Notes under the pieces: generated by a model
What the model was told of the DNA's origin: nothing
The model's database searches: none
Seen by the model: the letters and a program-made list of their open reading frames with translations, nothing else
DNA from: a virus
Direction: 5' to 3' (one strand)
IMG/VR virus record: IMGVR_UViG_3300020200_000120
Span: 1-30,762 of that record
DNA length: 30,762 nt
Made by a program: the position numbers and the translations under genes
In this document: positions 7,185 to 15,615 of the stretch, in pieces
How the letters are laid out: every line of letters begins with the position of its first letter
Position numbering within the stretch: the stretch's first letter is position 1

Positions 7185-9380
7185 TTAACCTCCGAACACA
7201 TCCATGCCAACGATGGTGTTCATGTTTTCTATATCAACTGTGCCCGTGGGTCCAGTGGCTCCTGTTGCTCCTGTAGCGCCAGTTGCACCAGTAGGGCCTG
7301 TTGCTCCAGTAGCGCCAGTTGGACCAGTTGCTCCTGCTGCTCCTGCTGCGCCAGTTGCACCTGTAGGGCCAGTCGGTCCTGTGGCTCCAGCAGCACCAGT
7401 TGCGCCAGCAGGACCGGTTGCGCCAGTGGCACCAGTTGGACCAGTTGCTCCTGCTGCTCCTGCTGCGCCAGTTGCGCCGGTTGAACCAGTCGGACCTGTA
7501 GGTCCAGTAACTGTAGATGCAGCACCTGTGGGACCAGTTGGGCCCGTGTCACCTGTAGCCCCAGTTGCTCCAGTCGGTCCCGTTACTGTAGAAGCTGCAC
7601 CCGTAGCGCCCGTAGGACCAGTTGCTCCTGCTGCTCCTGCTGCGCCAGTGGCACCTGTAGGACCAGTTGCTCCTGCTGCTCCTGCTGCGCCAGTTGGACC
7701 GGTTGGACCGGTTGGACCGGTTGCTCCAGAACCTGCAGCCCCACCCTGTTCGGTGATGACCCAGTTAGTGCCGTCAGATACTAATACTGCCCAATCGCCA
7801 TCAGCACCTGCAAGTATAGCAGTTCCAGCAGAACCTCCAATTAATGGAACTATGTTGCTAGATGCAGAGTTAACCGCTTGTGGCTGTATGGTATGGATGT
7901 ATAATATTCTGCCAGTCCATGAGGAAGCAGCTGGCAAAGTCAACGTGCATGCTGAACCTGATTTATTGTTGATAATCCAATAATTAGAATCTGCAACTGT
8001 GTGGTCTGCCGTAATTGTTACTGGTGCCGAACCAGCATAATGACCGGTTGTCTTGAATCTGTTTGCTGTTGCATCTAATCCAAGTCCTGGAATTCTGAAG
8101 TTTGCAATGCTTGCGTTACCAACAGTTACTTCATTAGAAACTGTTGCAGATGTTGCTGCAGCTTGGTAACCAACAATGATATTATTTGAACCCGTTGTTA
8201 GGTCGTTGGTTCCTGATGAAGCTGCGTCTTTTCCAAGAATTACGTTTTGGTCACCAGAGGTCATTTGTTCGCCTGCAGCGTAACCAACTACTACGTTGTC
8301 ATCTGCGTTAGTTCCGCTAAAGATTGCTCTATAACCAATACCGATACTTCTTGTTCCGCTAAATTGCGCAGATGCGATGGTACCTAGTGCATTTTCACCA
8401 ATGGCAATGTTATCAGATGAGGTGGCTATACCACCACCTGCCTCATAGCCAATTGCAATATTTTTATCACCTGTTGTAATTCTATTTAATGCACTGGTGC
8501 CTATTGCTATATTGCCTTCTGCGCCAGTTTGTATGTTGAGTGCAGCTCTGTGTCCAACTGCAACAGTGTCATTTGGTGCTTCCGGATTAGCTGGTCCTGA
8601 TTCTGAGCCAATAAAAACGTTTTGTGTACCGCTAGTTAAGCCTGAACCAGCAGCAAAGCCAACGCCAGTATTATTTGCGCCAGTTGTTCTATGTAAAGCA
8701 ATGCGTCCTATTGCAACTTGGAAACCATTGGTGTTTGACGCTGTACTTTGACCCAATGCACCAAAGCCAATTGCAACTGCACTACCACCTGTTGTTACGT
8801 TCAGCCCGGCAGAACCGCCAATATATACAGCCTCTTGGGCGGTTGTTGCTCTTCCACCTGCATCAGTGCCTATAGCAACGCTCAAATCACTAGTTGCTAC
8901 ATCAAGTGCGGCATTGCCAATTGCAACGTTGTCACGTCCAGTTGTTAATGCATCGCCAGCTTTAAATCCAATACCAATATTGTTATTGCCAGACGTAACC
9001 GAATCAAGTGCATTTGCTCCAACTGCAACGTTATTGCTTCCAGTATTTATTGCGTTCAGTGCGTTAAAGCCAATTGCTACGTTATTAGAACCAGAAGGTC
9101 CCGTCCCATTCATTGCCGCTCTGCCAAAAGCGGTGTTGGCGTTAGTGCCTACTGTTCCTGTTGGACCTGTTTCTGCAAATCCTGGTATAGAACCAGTTGG
9201 GCCCGTAGCACCTGTGGGTCCAGTCGAACCCGTTGGTCCAGTAGGTCCTGTTACCGTTTGCGCTTCTAGTTTCCATGCTCCTGGTCCACCTGCGCTTACT
9301 GCACTAAAAACCCAGGTGTGGTCACCATCAGTAAATACCTGACCATCTACTGGTGAAACTGGAAAATCTATAACTGGCAT
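7185..9380 (-). CDS. Tail fibre: YadA-head-like repeats plus collagen-like stalk
   Basis: A 731-residue fibre. The N-terminus ([20 protein letters not shown]) resembles the virion-attachment segment of aquatic phage fibres. It is followed by a short GPTG collagen block (about residues 45-63), then about 350 residues of 'NNVAIG-NAL' repeats like the trimeric autotransporter head (Hep_Hag). Next comes a beta domain ([16 protein letters not shown]) and a long Gly-Pro-Thr/Gly-Ala-Ala stalk (about residues 548-713), ending in [19 protein letters not shown] trimer is expected. Pro sits in the X position and Thr in Y of the collagen triplet. The antisense strand of the stalk has a long open frame, which is a composition artefact. 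Confidence 0.82.
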   Translation of the reverse strand: MPVIDFPVSPVDGQVFTDGDHTWVFSAVSAGGPGAWKLEAQTVTGPTGPTGSTGPTGATGPTGSIPGFAETGPTGTVGTNANTAFGRAAMNGTGPSGSNNVAIGFNALNAINTGSNNVAVGANALDSVTSGNNNIGIGFKAGDALTTGRDNVAIGNAALDVATSDLSVAIGTDAGGRATTAQEAVYIGGSAGLNVTTGGSAVAIGFGALGQSTASNTNGFQVAIGRIALHRTTGANNTGVGFAAGSGLTSGTQNVFIGSESGPANPEAPNDTVAVGHRAALNIQTGAEGNIAIGTSALNRITTGDKNIAIGYEAGGGIATSSDNIAIGENALGTIASAQFSGTRSIGIGYRAIFSGTNADDNVVVGYAAGEQMTSGDQNVILGKDAASSGTNDLTTGSNNIIVGYQAAATSATVSNEVTVGNASIANFRIPGLGLDATANRFKTTGHYAGSAPVTITADHTVADSNYWIINNKSGSACTLTLPAASSWTGRILYIHTIQPQAVNSASSNIVPLIGGSAGTAILAGADGDWAVLVSDGTNWVITEQGGAAGSGATGPTGPTGPTGAAGAAGATGPTGATGAAGAAGATGPTGATGAASTVTGPTGATGATGDTGPTGPTGAASTVTGPTGPTGSTGATGAAGAAGATGPTGATGATGPAGATGAAGATGPTGPTGATGAAGAAGATGPTGATGATGPTGATGATGATGATGPTGTVDIENMNTIVGMDVFGG
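7242..7735 (-). repeat. Collagen-like GPT/GAT/GAA coding repeat
   Basis: Nine-base-phase repeats of the type GGTCC-GT-GG-GC- encode Gly-X-Y triplets in the C-terminal stalk of the 731-residue fibre. The repeats are degenerate at third positions, so selection is on the protein. Such tracts change length easily by recombination or slippage. Confidence 0.8.
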
Positions 9381-9725
9381 TTATTTTACCTCAATCCAAG
9401 ATATTGTTTTTTCGTCCCATTGATAATAATCTCTAGAACCCTCTGTAACATAAGGATATTCAACAGGAGGATTCCAAAAACACTTTTCTGTATCCAAAGT
9501 CCAGGACGCAAAAGGCTTAGGTGCAATGAACGCATCAAGCTCTTCGTCATACTTGTATCCTATTCCTGCGTAGTTCTTTCTTATTCTAGCATTGTAAGAT
9601 GTTTGTTTCCAGCGCCCACCAAAAATATTATGACACCAATTTTCTCCGTCATGCTCAACGCTGTTGTCTATTACCAATACTCGTAAAACAATGTTGTCGT
9701 CGTCTAATTCTGCAAAGTGTGCCAT
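9381..9725 (-). CDS. MAHFAELD-type fibre-associated protein, copy 2
   Basis: A 114-residue paralogue of the protein at 5880-6239. Both share MAHFAELD, GGRWKQTSYN-RIRKNYAG, KYDE---DAFI-PKP and the W-PPV-YP ending. I take the start at 9725 because it gives the same N-terminus as copy 1 and shares one base with the stop of the glycine-rich gene upstream (TAATG); an ATG 39 bases further upstream lies inside that gene. The two copies have diverged, so the duplication is not recent. Confidence 0.78.
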   Translation of the reverse strand: MAHFAELDDDNIVLRVLVIDNSVEHDGENWCHNIFGGRWKQTSYNARIRKNYAGIGYKYDEELDAFIAPKPFASWTLDTEKCFWNPPVEYPYVTEGSRDYYQWDEKTISWIEVK

Positions 9726-10674
9726 TATGCTATTGTCAAACTTCCTGATGCGTTGAATGTCCAAATCGTATAAGAACCAGAAGTGCTTGAAGTTCCAACC
9801 GATGCGGTTATTGTTTTTCCTGTTGCGTCAGCCGTTAGATATCTCATTATTACAACTCCAGAACCAGCGTTAGCACCAATTCCAAGACTTCCAGAAAAAC
9901 CACCGGTACGAAAACCGCCTCCACCTCCACCACCCGTATTGGCTGTGCCTGCACCTGCCACACCTGTTCCGCCAACTGGCGATGCTGCACCACCACCATC
10001 GGTAGCGTTTCCGTTGCCACCGGAACTCCAAATTGCTCCACCACCACCACCGCCTCTTCCAACTGAAGAACCAGTTATAGATGAAGAAACACCTGCGCCA
10101 CCATCTCCGTCTTGGGCAGAAGATGCAGTTGTGCCATTTTTACCAACACCGCCAGCACCACCGCCACCGCCGCCTGAACCAGAAGAACCACCAGAACCAC
10201 CACCATTACCACCAGCAAAACCTTGGTTTGCTGTTCCGGCTGCACCAGGATTTGTGGTTGCGTAGCCACCACCGCCACCAGAGCCGCCAACAGTTGGTGC
10301 AAAGGCTGTTGATGAGTTCGAACCACCTCTACCACCACCAGTTGAAGTTACTGTTGTTATACCTGTACCAGAAATACTGGAATTGCTTCCAGCAGTTGGA
10401 GGTGTACTTGTGTTTGTGCCGCCGGTACCACCAGCTCCTACGGTAATGGTATAAGTTCCATCTCCCATTGAAAGTGCTGTTTCTGCTGGTGCTCCACCAC
10501 CAGAACTTTCTCCAGAAACAGAACAGCGATATCCGCCAGCGCCTCCACCTGCGGCTTCCCATCCTTGCGTATAAGAACATCCGCCTCCACCACCGCCTGC
10601 AATAACCAGATACTGTACTGAAAGTGGTTGTGATGAAATTTGGGATGCTTGATATCCAAGAGTAATATTAGGCA

Positions 10675-10675
<1 letters not shown>
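9725..10675 (-). CDS. Glycine-rich adhesin/tail-fibre tip protein, copy 2
   Basis: A 316-residue protein with MPNITLGYQASQISSQPLSV at the N-terminus, then VQYLVIAGGGGGGCSYTQGW and long glycine runs, and a C-terminal beta segment ending WTFNASGSLTIA. It matches copy 1 in design (short N-terminus, -YLI/V-GGGGG, Gly-rich body, TFN-SG-IT/LTI end), but the loops differ, as expected for receptor-binding variation. It is coupled by TAATG overlap to its neighbours on both sides. Confidence 0.75.
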
Positions 10676-12293
<1,618 letters not shown>

Positions 12294-12297
<4 letters not shown>

Positions 12298-12737
12298 TCT
12301 TCATCCTCTATCTTGGTTATGTTTATTGTTGGTTGTTTCTTTTGCGTGATTTCAATTATCATGGCTTGCAACTCTTCGTCGGTTAATTCTTTGACTGAAG
12401 AAGTATTAATATTAACGGTCTGTGCTTGCTGCATTTGGCCGGTCGCCTTTAAATACAATTCGGCAGATTTAACATCACCAGAAATACCTTTAGCATACAA
12501 GGCATCCAATAGTGCTTGTGTTCTTTCGGGGCTTTGGGCCATGCCCTTGACGCCCAGCTCCCAGCGTTCTTTGAATATTTTATTTTTTTCCCAGACTCCT
12601 AAAGTATTGTAATGCACGTCGTTTAGTTCGGCCCATTCTTTCTTGGTGCCGGGGGTGCGGGTGTCTTCTGGGGTTAGCAGCCAGGCAAGGTAGGCTTCCT
12701 GGGTTTCGCTTAAAAACAATCTGGCGCTTCTAGACAT
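12294..12737 (-). CDS. Terminase small subunit (putative)
   Basis: A 147-residue protein. The N-terminal 60 residues (LFLSETQEAYLAWLLTPEDT, TKKEWAELNDVHYNTLGVWE) match the helix-turn-helix DNA-binding region of phage small terminases, followed by a helical oligomerisation region (ALLDALYAKGISGDVKSAEL) and an acidic tail with KIEDEE. It should recognise the packaging site and hand DNA to the large subunit. It is the first gene of the left operon, with a good ribosome site (AGGAG at about 12742-12748) and a divergent promoter upstream. Confidence 0.75.
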
Positions 12738-12793
12738 GGGGCTCCTAAAAAAAGGTTCTCATATAAAGGGGAAAATTATTACATGGCGTTACT

Positions 12794-12822
12794 ATTGTAC
12801 CATGGACCAGGCATATGTTACA
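12794..12822 (-). promoter_or_regulatory. Promoter for the left (late/packaging) operon
   Basis: On the minus strand there is an extended -10, TGG-TACAAT (TACAAT at 12799-12794, TG at 12802-12801). Seventeen bases upstream lies TGTAAC (12822-12817), a poor -35 that coincides with the first GTTAC/GTAAC repeat. A promoter whose -35 is replaced by an activator box is typical of PhoB/OmpR-type activation. Confidence 0.55.
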
Positions 12823-12854
12823 GGAGTGTTACAAGATTGTTACAATTGTGTAAC
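12817..12854. promoter_or_regulatory. Operator array: four GTTAC/GTAAC sites in 11-base phase
   Basis: Sites are GTTAC at 12817, 12828 and 12839, and GTAAC at 12850, each exactly 11 bases apart (5-base core, 6-base spacer). This spacing is that of OmpR/PhoB-family response regulators (PHO boxes; actinobacterial GlnR boxes of GTnAC-n6-GnAAC type; MtrA). The array lies between the two divergent promoters and overlaps the -35 of the leftward one. The identity of the binding protein is an inference. Confidence 0.65.
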
Positions 12855-12899
12855 TTTTTGTAAAAAAGACTTAATTTGGCAAAATGCATGATTACTAGA

Positions 12900-12908
12900 T
12901 GCTATACT
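12900..12908 (+). promoter_or_regulatory. Extended -10 promoter for the rightward operon
   Basis: TGC-TATACT (TATACT at 12903-12908) with TAG following. No good -35 at standard spacing; an extended -10 does not need one. The start would be near 12915, giving a leader of about 110 bases before the ATG at 13026. The core TGCTATAnTAG recurs at 14072-14081. Confidence 0.6.
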
Positions 12909-12911
12909 AGC

Positions 12912-13000
12912 GATTGCTCGAATGATTGAATCAACCATCAATGTTGAGATTGTTAATATTATCATCTCAAGATTGCTGGCAACCAATCATCCAAGCAATC
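12912..13000 (+). promoter_or_regulatory. Long 5' leader hairpin
   Basis: Outer arms 12912-12928 and 12984-13000 pair at 15 of 17 positions, and an inner stem TTGAGAT (12944-12950)/ATCTCAA (12964-12970) closes a 13-base loop. A further CGATTG/CAATCG pair flanks the whole. The structure occupies most of the leader of the first rightward gene and ends about 15 bases before its AGGAG site, so it may control translation or mRNA stability, or be an operator. Confidence 0.5.
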
Positions 13001-13025
13001 ATCTAAACAATCGAAGGAGATTAAA

Positions 13026-13478
13026 ATGAAGTATACAGGCACAATAGTAAAAGAACCAATCGTACAAGAAAAAAAGGTTACCACAGCAATTAAATTAAAA
13101 GATGCTGAGAAACCAATCCAGGTTATTTTATTTCCTGGTTATCGTGATGCTGAAACCGTTGCCAATGTTAAAAGCTTTAATGTTGGGACTCAAGCAATCA
13201 TTTACGGTAAAGAAGAGCGCAATCCTAAAACTAAAGAAATGCAGATTATTATCAACAAGGCATATGTTGCTGACAATAAGGGTTTTAGTAAGCAAGTCAA
13301 TGTTGACCCAAAGTATGCCGTAGACCCAAACCTTGATTTTACGGCCGGCGGCAAATCATCATTTAATAATAAACTTATAACAATGTCAGAACCAAAAGAA
13401 GGCTGTAAGCAATATTACACAGACGGTGATTTCTACTGGTACGCTGGCGACACCACAAAGTGTCCAACATCATTCTAA
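13026..13478 (+). CDS. OB-fold-like protein, possible single-strand DNA binding
   Basis: A 150-residue protein. The first 85 residues alternate beta strands in the order expected for an OB fold (YTGTIVKEPIVQEKKVTTAI, PIQVILFPGYRD, VGTQAIIYGKEERN, IIINKAYVAD), resembling short SSB-like domains. The C-terminus carries a separate CKQYYTDGDFYWYAGDTTKC patch. It has a strong ribosome site (AGGAGA, 6 bases before ATG) and heads the rightward operon, a usual place for an early replication protein. The fold assignment is by eye only. Confidence 0.45.
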   Translation: MKYTGTIVKEPIVQEKKVTTAIKLKDAEKPIQVILFPGYRDAETVANVKSFNVGTQAIIYGKEERNPKTKEMQIIINKAYVADNKGFSKQVNVDPKYAVDPNLDFTAGGKSSFNNKLITMSEPKEGCKQYYTDGDFYWYAGDTTKCPTSF

Positions 13479-14065
13479 TGTTAACTTATAATCCGATAGA
13501 CCGACATCGCACAGTCTGGAACTGGGCATATCAACACAATATCTTCAATGCCAAAGAACTAGAAGATATTAAACATGCCGTTGCATCTTTGCCCAAAGAA
13601 AAAGGTTTGACAGGTAATAAAAAGAAAGTTACCTCTCACCGCAAATCAACCATCAAATGGCTTTATGCAAACAATCCAGACACAAAATGGATACTAGACC
13701 GAGTCGGCCAAGAAATAATAAATTTAAACAATCTTTACTATAATTATGACTTATATGGATTTGATTCAATTCAATACACCACATACAAACCAAAAGATTA
13801 TTATGATTGGCATATGGACACAATGGTGGGCTCAGGAGCCAGCGGACACCCGCCAAGAAAACTGTCAGCCACAGTTCTATTAAACGATGATTTTAAAGGT
13901 GGGCAATTTGAATTCTTCACGGGACAAAAAACTTCAAGCAATCCTGAAATGAAAGCAGGCACACTAATAATCTTTCCAAGCATGCTCATACACCGTGTAG
14001 CACCAGTGACAAGTGGTGTAAGAAATTCTTTGGTAGTCTGGGTGTTAGGACCTCAATTCAAATAG
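13478..14065 (+). CDS. 2-oxoglutarate/Fe(II) oxygenase, PKHD/prolyl-hydroxylase type
   Basis: A 195-residue enzyme that should couple 2-oxoglutarate decarboxylation to hydroxylation of a protein or small substrate. Metal ligands are H112 and D114 in YDWHMDTM and H172 in SMLIHRVAPV; R182 (GVRNSLVVW) binds 2-oxoglutarate. KLSATVLLNDDFKGGQFEFF is the usual strand pair of the family. The start at 13478 shares a base with the upstream stop (TAATG); an ATG 18 bases earlier lies inside the previous gene. A second oxygenase is at 29289-30251. A possible substrate is the phage's own collagen-like fibre. Confidence 0.88.
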   Translation: MLTYNPIDRHRTVWNWAYQHNIFNAKELEDIKHAVASLPKEKGLTGNKKKVTSHRKSTIKWLYANNPDTKWILDRVGQEIINLNNLYYNYDLYGFDSIQYTTYKPKDYYDWHMDTMVGSGASGHPPRKLSATVLLNDDFKGGQFEFFTGQKTSSNPEMKAGTLIIFPSMLIHRVAPVTSGVRNSLVVWVLGPQFK

Positions 14066-14071
14066 TTATAT

Positions 14072-14079
14072 GCTATAAT
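14072..14079 (+). promoter_or_regulatory. Extended -10 promoter
   Basis: TGC-TATAAT with TATAAT at 14074-14079, a consensus -10, and nearly the same core as at 12900. Predicted start about 14086, which is exactly the 5' base of a strong hairpin. It drives a short transcript that meets a terminator at 14187-14225. Confidence 0.65.
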
Positions 14080-14085
14080 AGAGAC

Positions 14086-14225
14086 GTCTTGGGATAGGCC
14101 CCAAGACTAGCTAGCAATGTTATCGAAAGAAAGACATAGGGCCCCCCGGCTTGCTAGTGAAGGTTAGATTAATAGTAACGGCAAAGGCTCAGGTGGAGTT
14201 CCTCCCCACCTGGGCTTTTGTTGTT
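14086..14225 (+). ncRNA. Candidate structured small RNA, about 140 bases
   Basis: A consensus promoter, no open frame, then a strong intrinsic terminator delimit a transcript. Structure: stem GTCTTGGG (14086-14093)/CCCAAGAC (14100-14107); stem CTAGCAA (14111-14117)/TTGCTAG (14151-14157) with an inner ATGT/ACAT pair; then a terminator stem-loop. It is not a tRNA (no T-loop) and matches no RNA I can name. It could also be a decoy or leader for the 44-residue gene beyond, if the terminator is leaky. Confidence 0.5.
14187..14225 (+). terminator. Rho-independent terminator
   Basis: GCTCAGGTGG (14187-14196) pairs with CCACCTGGGC (14206-14215), with one G-U pair, a nine-base loop, and TTTTGTTGTT after it. 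The stem can be extended by AAAG/TTTT pairs. It closes the candidate small RNA and probably the oxygenase operon. Confidence 0.8.
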
Positions 14226-14290
14226 CATACCCGAAACGGTAGCGTTAAGCATCCCGAAACAGTCGCCGGCAAAAAAAGGAAAATAAAATT

Positions 14291-14425
14291 ATGCATAATG
14301 ATGATATAGACAAAGAACATAACCTATATGACCCTGAACACCCAGAGTGGTATATCTACGACCCAGAGTTGCTAAACGCCTGGTACTGGGAAGAATTCAT
14401 AAAGGAAATAAAAGAAAAACAATAG
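14291..14425 (+). CDS. Small acidic aromatic protein, 44 residues
   Basis: Reads MHNDDIDKEHNLYDPEHPEW then a Trp/Tyr-rich region (YIYDPELL, AWYWEEF) and a KEIKEK end. It has an AAGGAAA ribosome site upstream and sits after a pair of CCGAAAC direct repeats (14230-14240 and 14253-14261). Acidic aromatic mini-proteins in phage early regions often inhibit host enzymes, but I have no direct evidence for that here. Confidence 0.55.
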   Translation: MHNDDIDKEHNLYDPEHPEWYIYDPELLNAWYWEEFIKEIKEKQ

Positions 14426-14511
14426 AGTATCTTTAAAATAAAGGGTGGGGGTATTTTAGATTTACCGTCTGTCCCTGCATAGTTTCAGTATCTTATGTGA
14501 TTAGGTAGGAT

Positions 14512-14529
14512 GGGGGGGGTGGGTGTGGG
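14512..14529 (+). other. Potential G-quadruplex
   Basis: Eight G, T, three G, TGT, three G fits the four-run rule for an intramolecular quadruplex, with more G-runs on both sides (GGGTGGGGG about 14443, GGGG at 14537). It lies in the non-coding stretch upstream of the second operator array. Confidence 0.5.
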
Positions 14530-14652
14530 TGGCCTAGGGGTATATGTTATATGCTTATAGACTACGCATTGGACTAGATGAGGATGTGCAGTGGTGTGCC
14601 TACAGCTACAGGCCCTAGTGACACATGACACTATAGAATCTATGCACAGAAG

Positions 14653-14681
14653 TTGCATTGATAACTAAAAGATGTTACAAT
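14653..14681 (+). promoter_or_regulatory. Sigma-70-like promoter
   Basis: TTGCAT (14653-14658), 17-base spacer, TACAAT (14676-14681). Spacing is ideal. A GTTAC core overlaps the -10, as in the two arrays. Predicted start about 14688, only about 60 bases before a terminator. Confidence 0.55.
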
Positions 14682-14687
14682 AGATGG

Positions 14688-14750
14688 TGTAAGGCCAGGA
14701 CATTGGTAGGGTTGCGGGACCACGACCAGTGTTCTGGTCTTATTCTTTTA
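14688..14750 (+). ncRNA. Candidate short RNA, about 60 bases
   Basis: The stretch between the promoter at 14653-14681 and the terminator at 14724-14752 has no coding sense and would give one short transcript rich in G. It is not a tRNA. It may be a small regulatory RNA or only an attenuated leader of the next operon. Confidence 0.35.
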
Positions 14751-14752
14751 TT
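14724..14752 (+). terminator. Rho-independent terminator
   Basis: GACCAG (14724-14729), TGTT loop, CTGGTC (14734-14739), then TTATTCTTTTATT. Confidence 0.7.
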
Positions 14753-14842
14753 ATCCTTAACTTATCCTGTACGTTTAAGCATAGACCTTCCCCATTATAC
14801 CCATATTGTATCAGAGTTTTACCCATTTGTCAACCCTAAATT

Positions 14843-14869
14843 GTTACAAAAATGTTACAATAAGGTTAC
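14843..14869. promoter_or_regulatory. Second operator array: three GTTAC sites in 11-base phase
   Basis: GTTAC at 14843, 14854 and 14865, exactly 11 bases apart, the same core and period as the array at 12817-12854. The third copy overlaps a possible -10 (TACAAT at 14867-14872), with TTGTTA upstream at 14842. Here a bound regulator would cover the promoter, so repression is as likely as activation. Confidence 0.65.
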
Positions 14870-14897
14870 AATACTTACTTTAATTTAAGTACCCTAT

Positions 14898-15116
14898 ATG
14901 AACAAAGTGGACTACCTATTTCTGTTTGCAGGCAGTGCATTGTTTAATATGAGGTTGTTTCCAGTGTTTGTAATTCCTTCTTACCAAGCATTTGTATTAT
15001 TCCTTTGGTATTTATGCTTAATTGTTTTTTGCGGCGATTTGATTGTAATCATAAAATATGTGACCAGAAGTTGTGGTTCTTGCTGGATTGTGTTACTATG
15101 TATGTGTCAGCAATAA
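14898..15116 (+). CDS. Possible small membrane protein, 72 residues
   Basis: An open frame with two hydrophobic stretches (about residues 5-13 plus 24-53) and four cysteines near the end. The start at 14898 lies 25 bases after the possible -10 but lacks a clear ribosome site, and no family is recognised. It may be real because otherwise the operon leader would be very long, but composition alone could also create it. Confidence 0.35.
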   Translation: MNKVDYLFLFAGSALFNMRLFPVFVIPSYQAFVLFLWYLCLIVFCGDLIVIIKYVTRSCGSCWIVLLCMCQQ

Positions 15117-15143
15117 CGCTGACCAAAACCGGAGGATATTAAA

Positions 15144-15314
15144 ATGAATACACAAGAAATGCAATTCGTTGATTATGATTATTGGCATTATTTAAAACAT
15201 CTTTTGATTGCGGGCCAATCCGACAAACCAATCCCTGAACATGAACAGGCGATGCTTAAAGGTTTGTTGACCGTGGACGAATGTTTCTTTCTTGAAATGT
15301 TGTGCCATGACTAA
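15144..15314 (+). CDS. Small unknown protein, 56 residues
   Basis: Starts MNTQEMQFVDYDYWHYLKHL with an excellent ribosome site (CCGGAGGAT, 8 bases before ATG). It is a compact helical acidic protein with DECFFLEMLCHD at the end. Its stop overlaps the start of the next gene by eight bases. No family recognised. Confidence 0.6.
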   Translation: MNTQEMQFVDYDYWHYLKHLLIAGQSDKPIPEHEQAMLKGLLTVDECFFLEMLCHD

Positions 15315-15477
15315 AAAGAAAAAGAAGACTGTTAAGTTTACAAAGAAGTCCCTTACTATTTGTCCTAGTTGCGGCAAACCTAAATTAAAGGATGATGCCG
15401 CAATAACAGGAGAACAAATGGCCAGAGTAAACGAAAACATCTCTGCGCACGACATGGAAGGATTGGTGATGAAATGA
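15307..15477 (+). CDS. Small basic protein with CPSCG motif, 56 residues
   Basis: Starts MTKKKKKTVKFTKKSLTICP; CPSCG at about residues 19-23 is half a zinc ribbon, with no second pair present. The start overlaps the previous stop. The TGA at 15475-15477 is followed in the same frame by a tryptophan codon and an open frame to 15615, see the finding on possible readthrough. Confidence 0.55.
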   Translation: MTKKKKKTVKFTKKSLTICPSCGKPKLKDDAAITGEQMARVNENISAHDMEGLVMK

Positions 15478-15498
15478 TGGAACGGATGGAATGACCCG

Positions 15499-15615
15499 TT
15501 GACGTTCGGGCAGCTCATGAGCCTGCTTGCTGGATGGCTGCTGGGTAAATCGGTCTACTCGTATTTTGAATACAGACAATGGAAAAAGCATAATGAGCAA
15601 TTATCTAAACATTAA
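15499..15615 (+). CDS. Mini membrane protein, 38 residues (TTG start) or readthrough tail
   Basis: In the frame of the preceding gene, a segment from TTG at 15499 (or ATG at 15517) encodes LTFGQLMSLLAGWLLGKSVY and then a charged tail (YRQWKKHNEQLSKH). The first half could span the membrane once. A GGA ribosome-like site lies eight bases before the TTG. It could be an independent gene, or the C-terminal extension of the CPSCG protein if its TGA is read through. Confidence 0.4.
   Translation: MTFGQLMSLLAGWLLGKSVYSYFEYRQWKKHNEQLSKH

Larger units (their letters stand above)
14426..14897. other. Non-coding stretch with G-runs, hairpins, promoter and terminator
   Basis: No convincing gene on either strand. 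It contains G-rich runs (14440-14450 and 14512-14540), inverted repeats such as GCCT/AGGC and TAGTG/CACTA around 14600-14640, one complete sigma-70-like promoter at 14653-14681 followed by a terminator at 14724-14752, and the second GTTAC array at 14843-14869. This would be a reasonable place for a replication origin or packaging signal, but nothing proves either. Confidence 0.5.

Noticed and set aside
7204-7983. Long plus-strand open frame (Pro-Val-Ala repeats) opposite the collagen stalk
   Set aside because: It is the reverse complement of Gly-Pro-Thr codons; no ribosome site, no family sense. Same for 11060-11974, 6719-7276 and 9783-10265.
14658-14888. Open frame of 76 codons
   Set aside because: It covers a promoter, a terminator and the operator array, and the protein has no recognisable character.
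14426-14897. tRNA genes in the non-coding stretch
   Set aside because: No T-loop (GTTCGA-type) sequence and no seven-base acceptor pairing on either strand.
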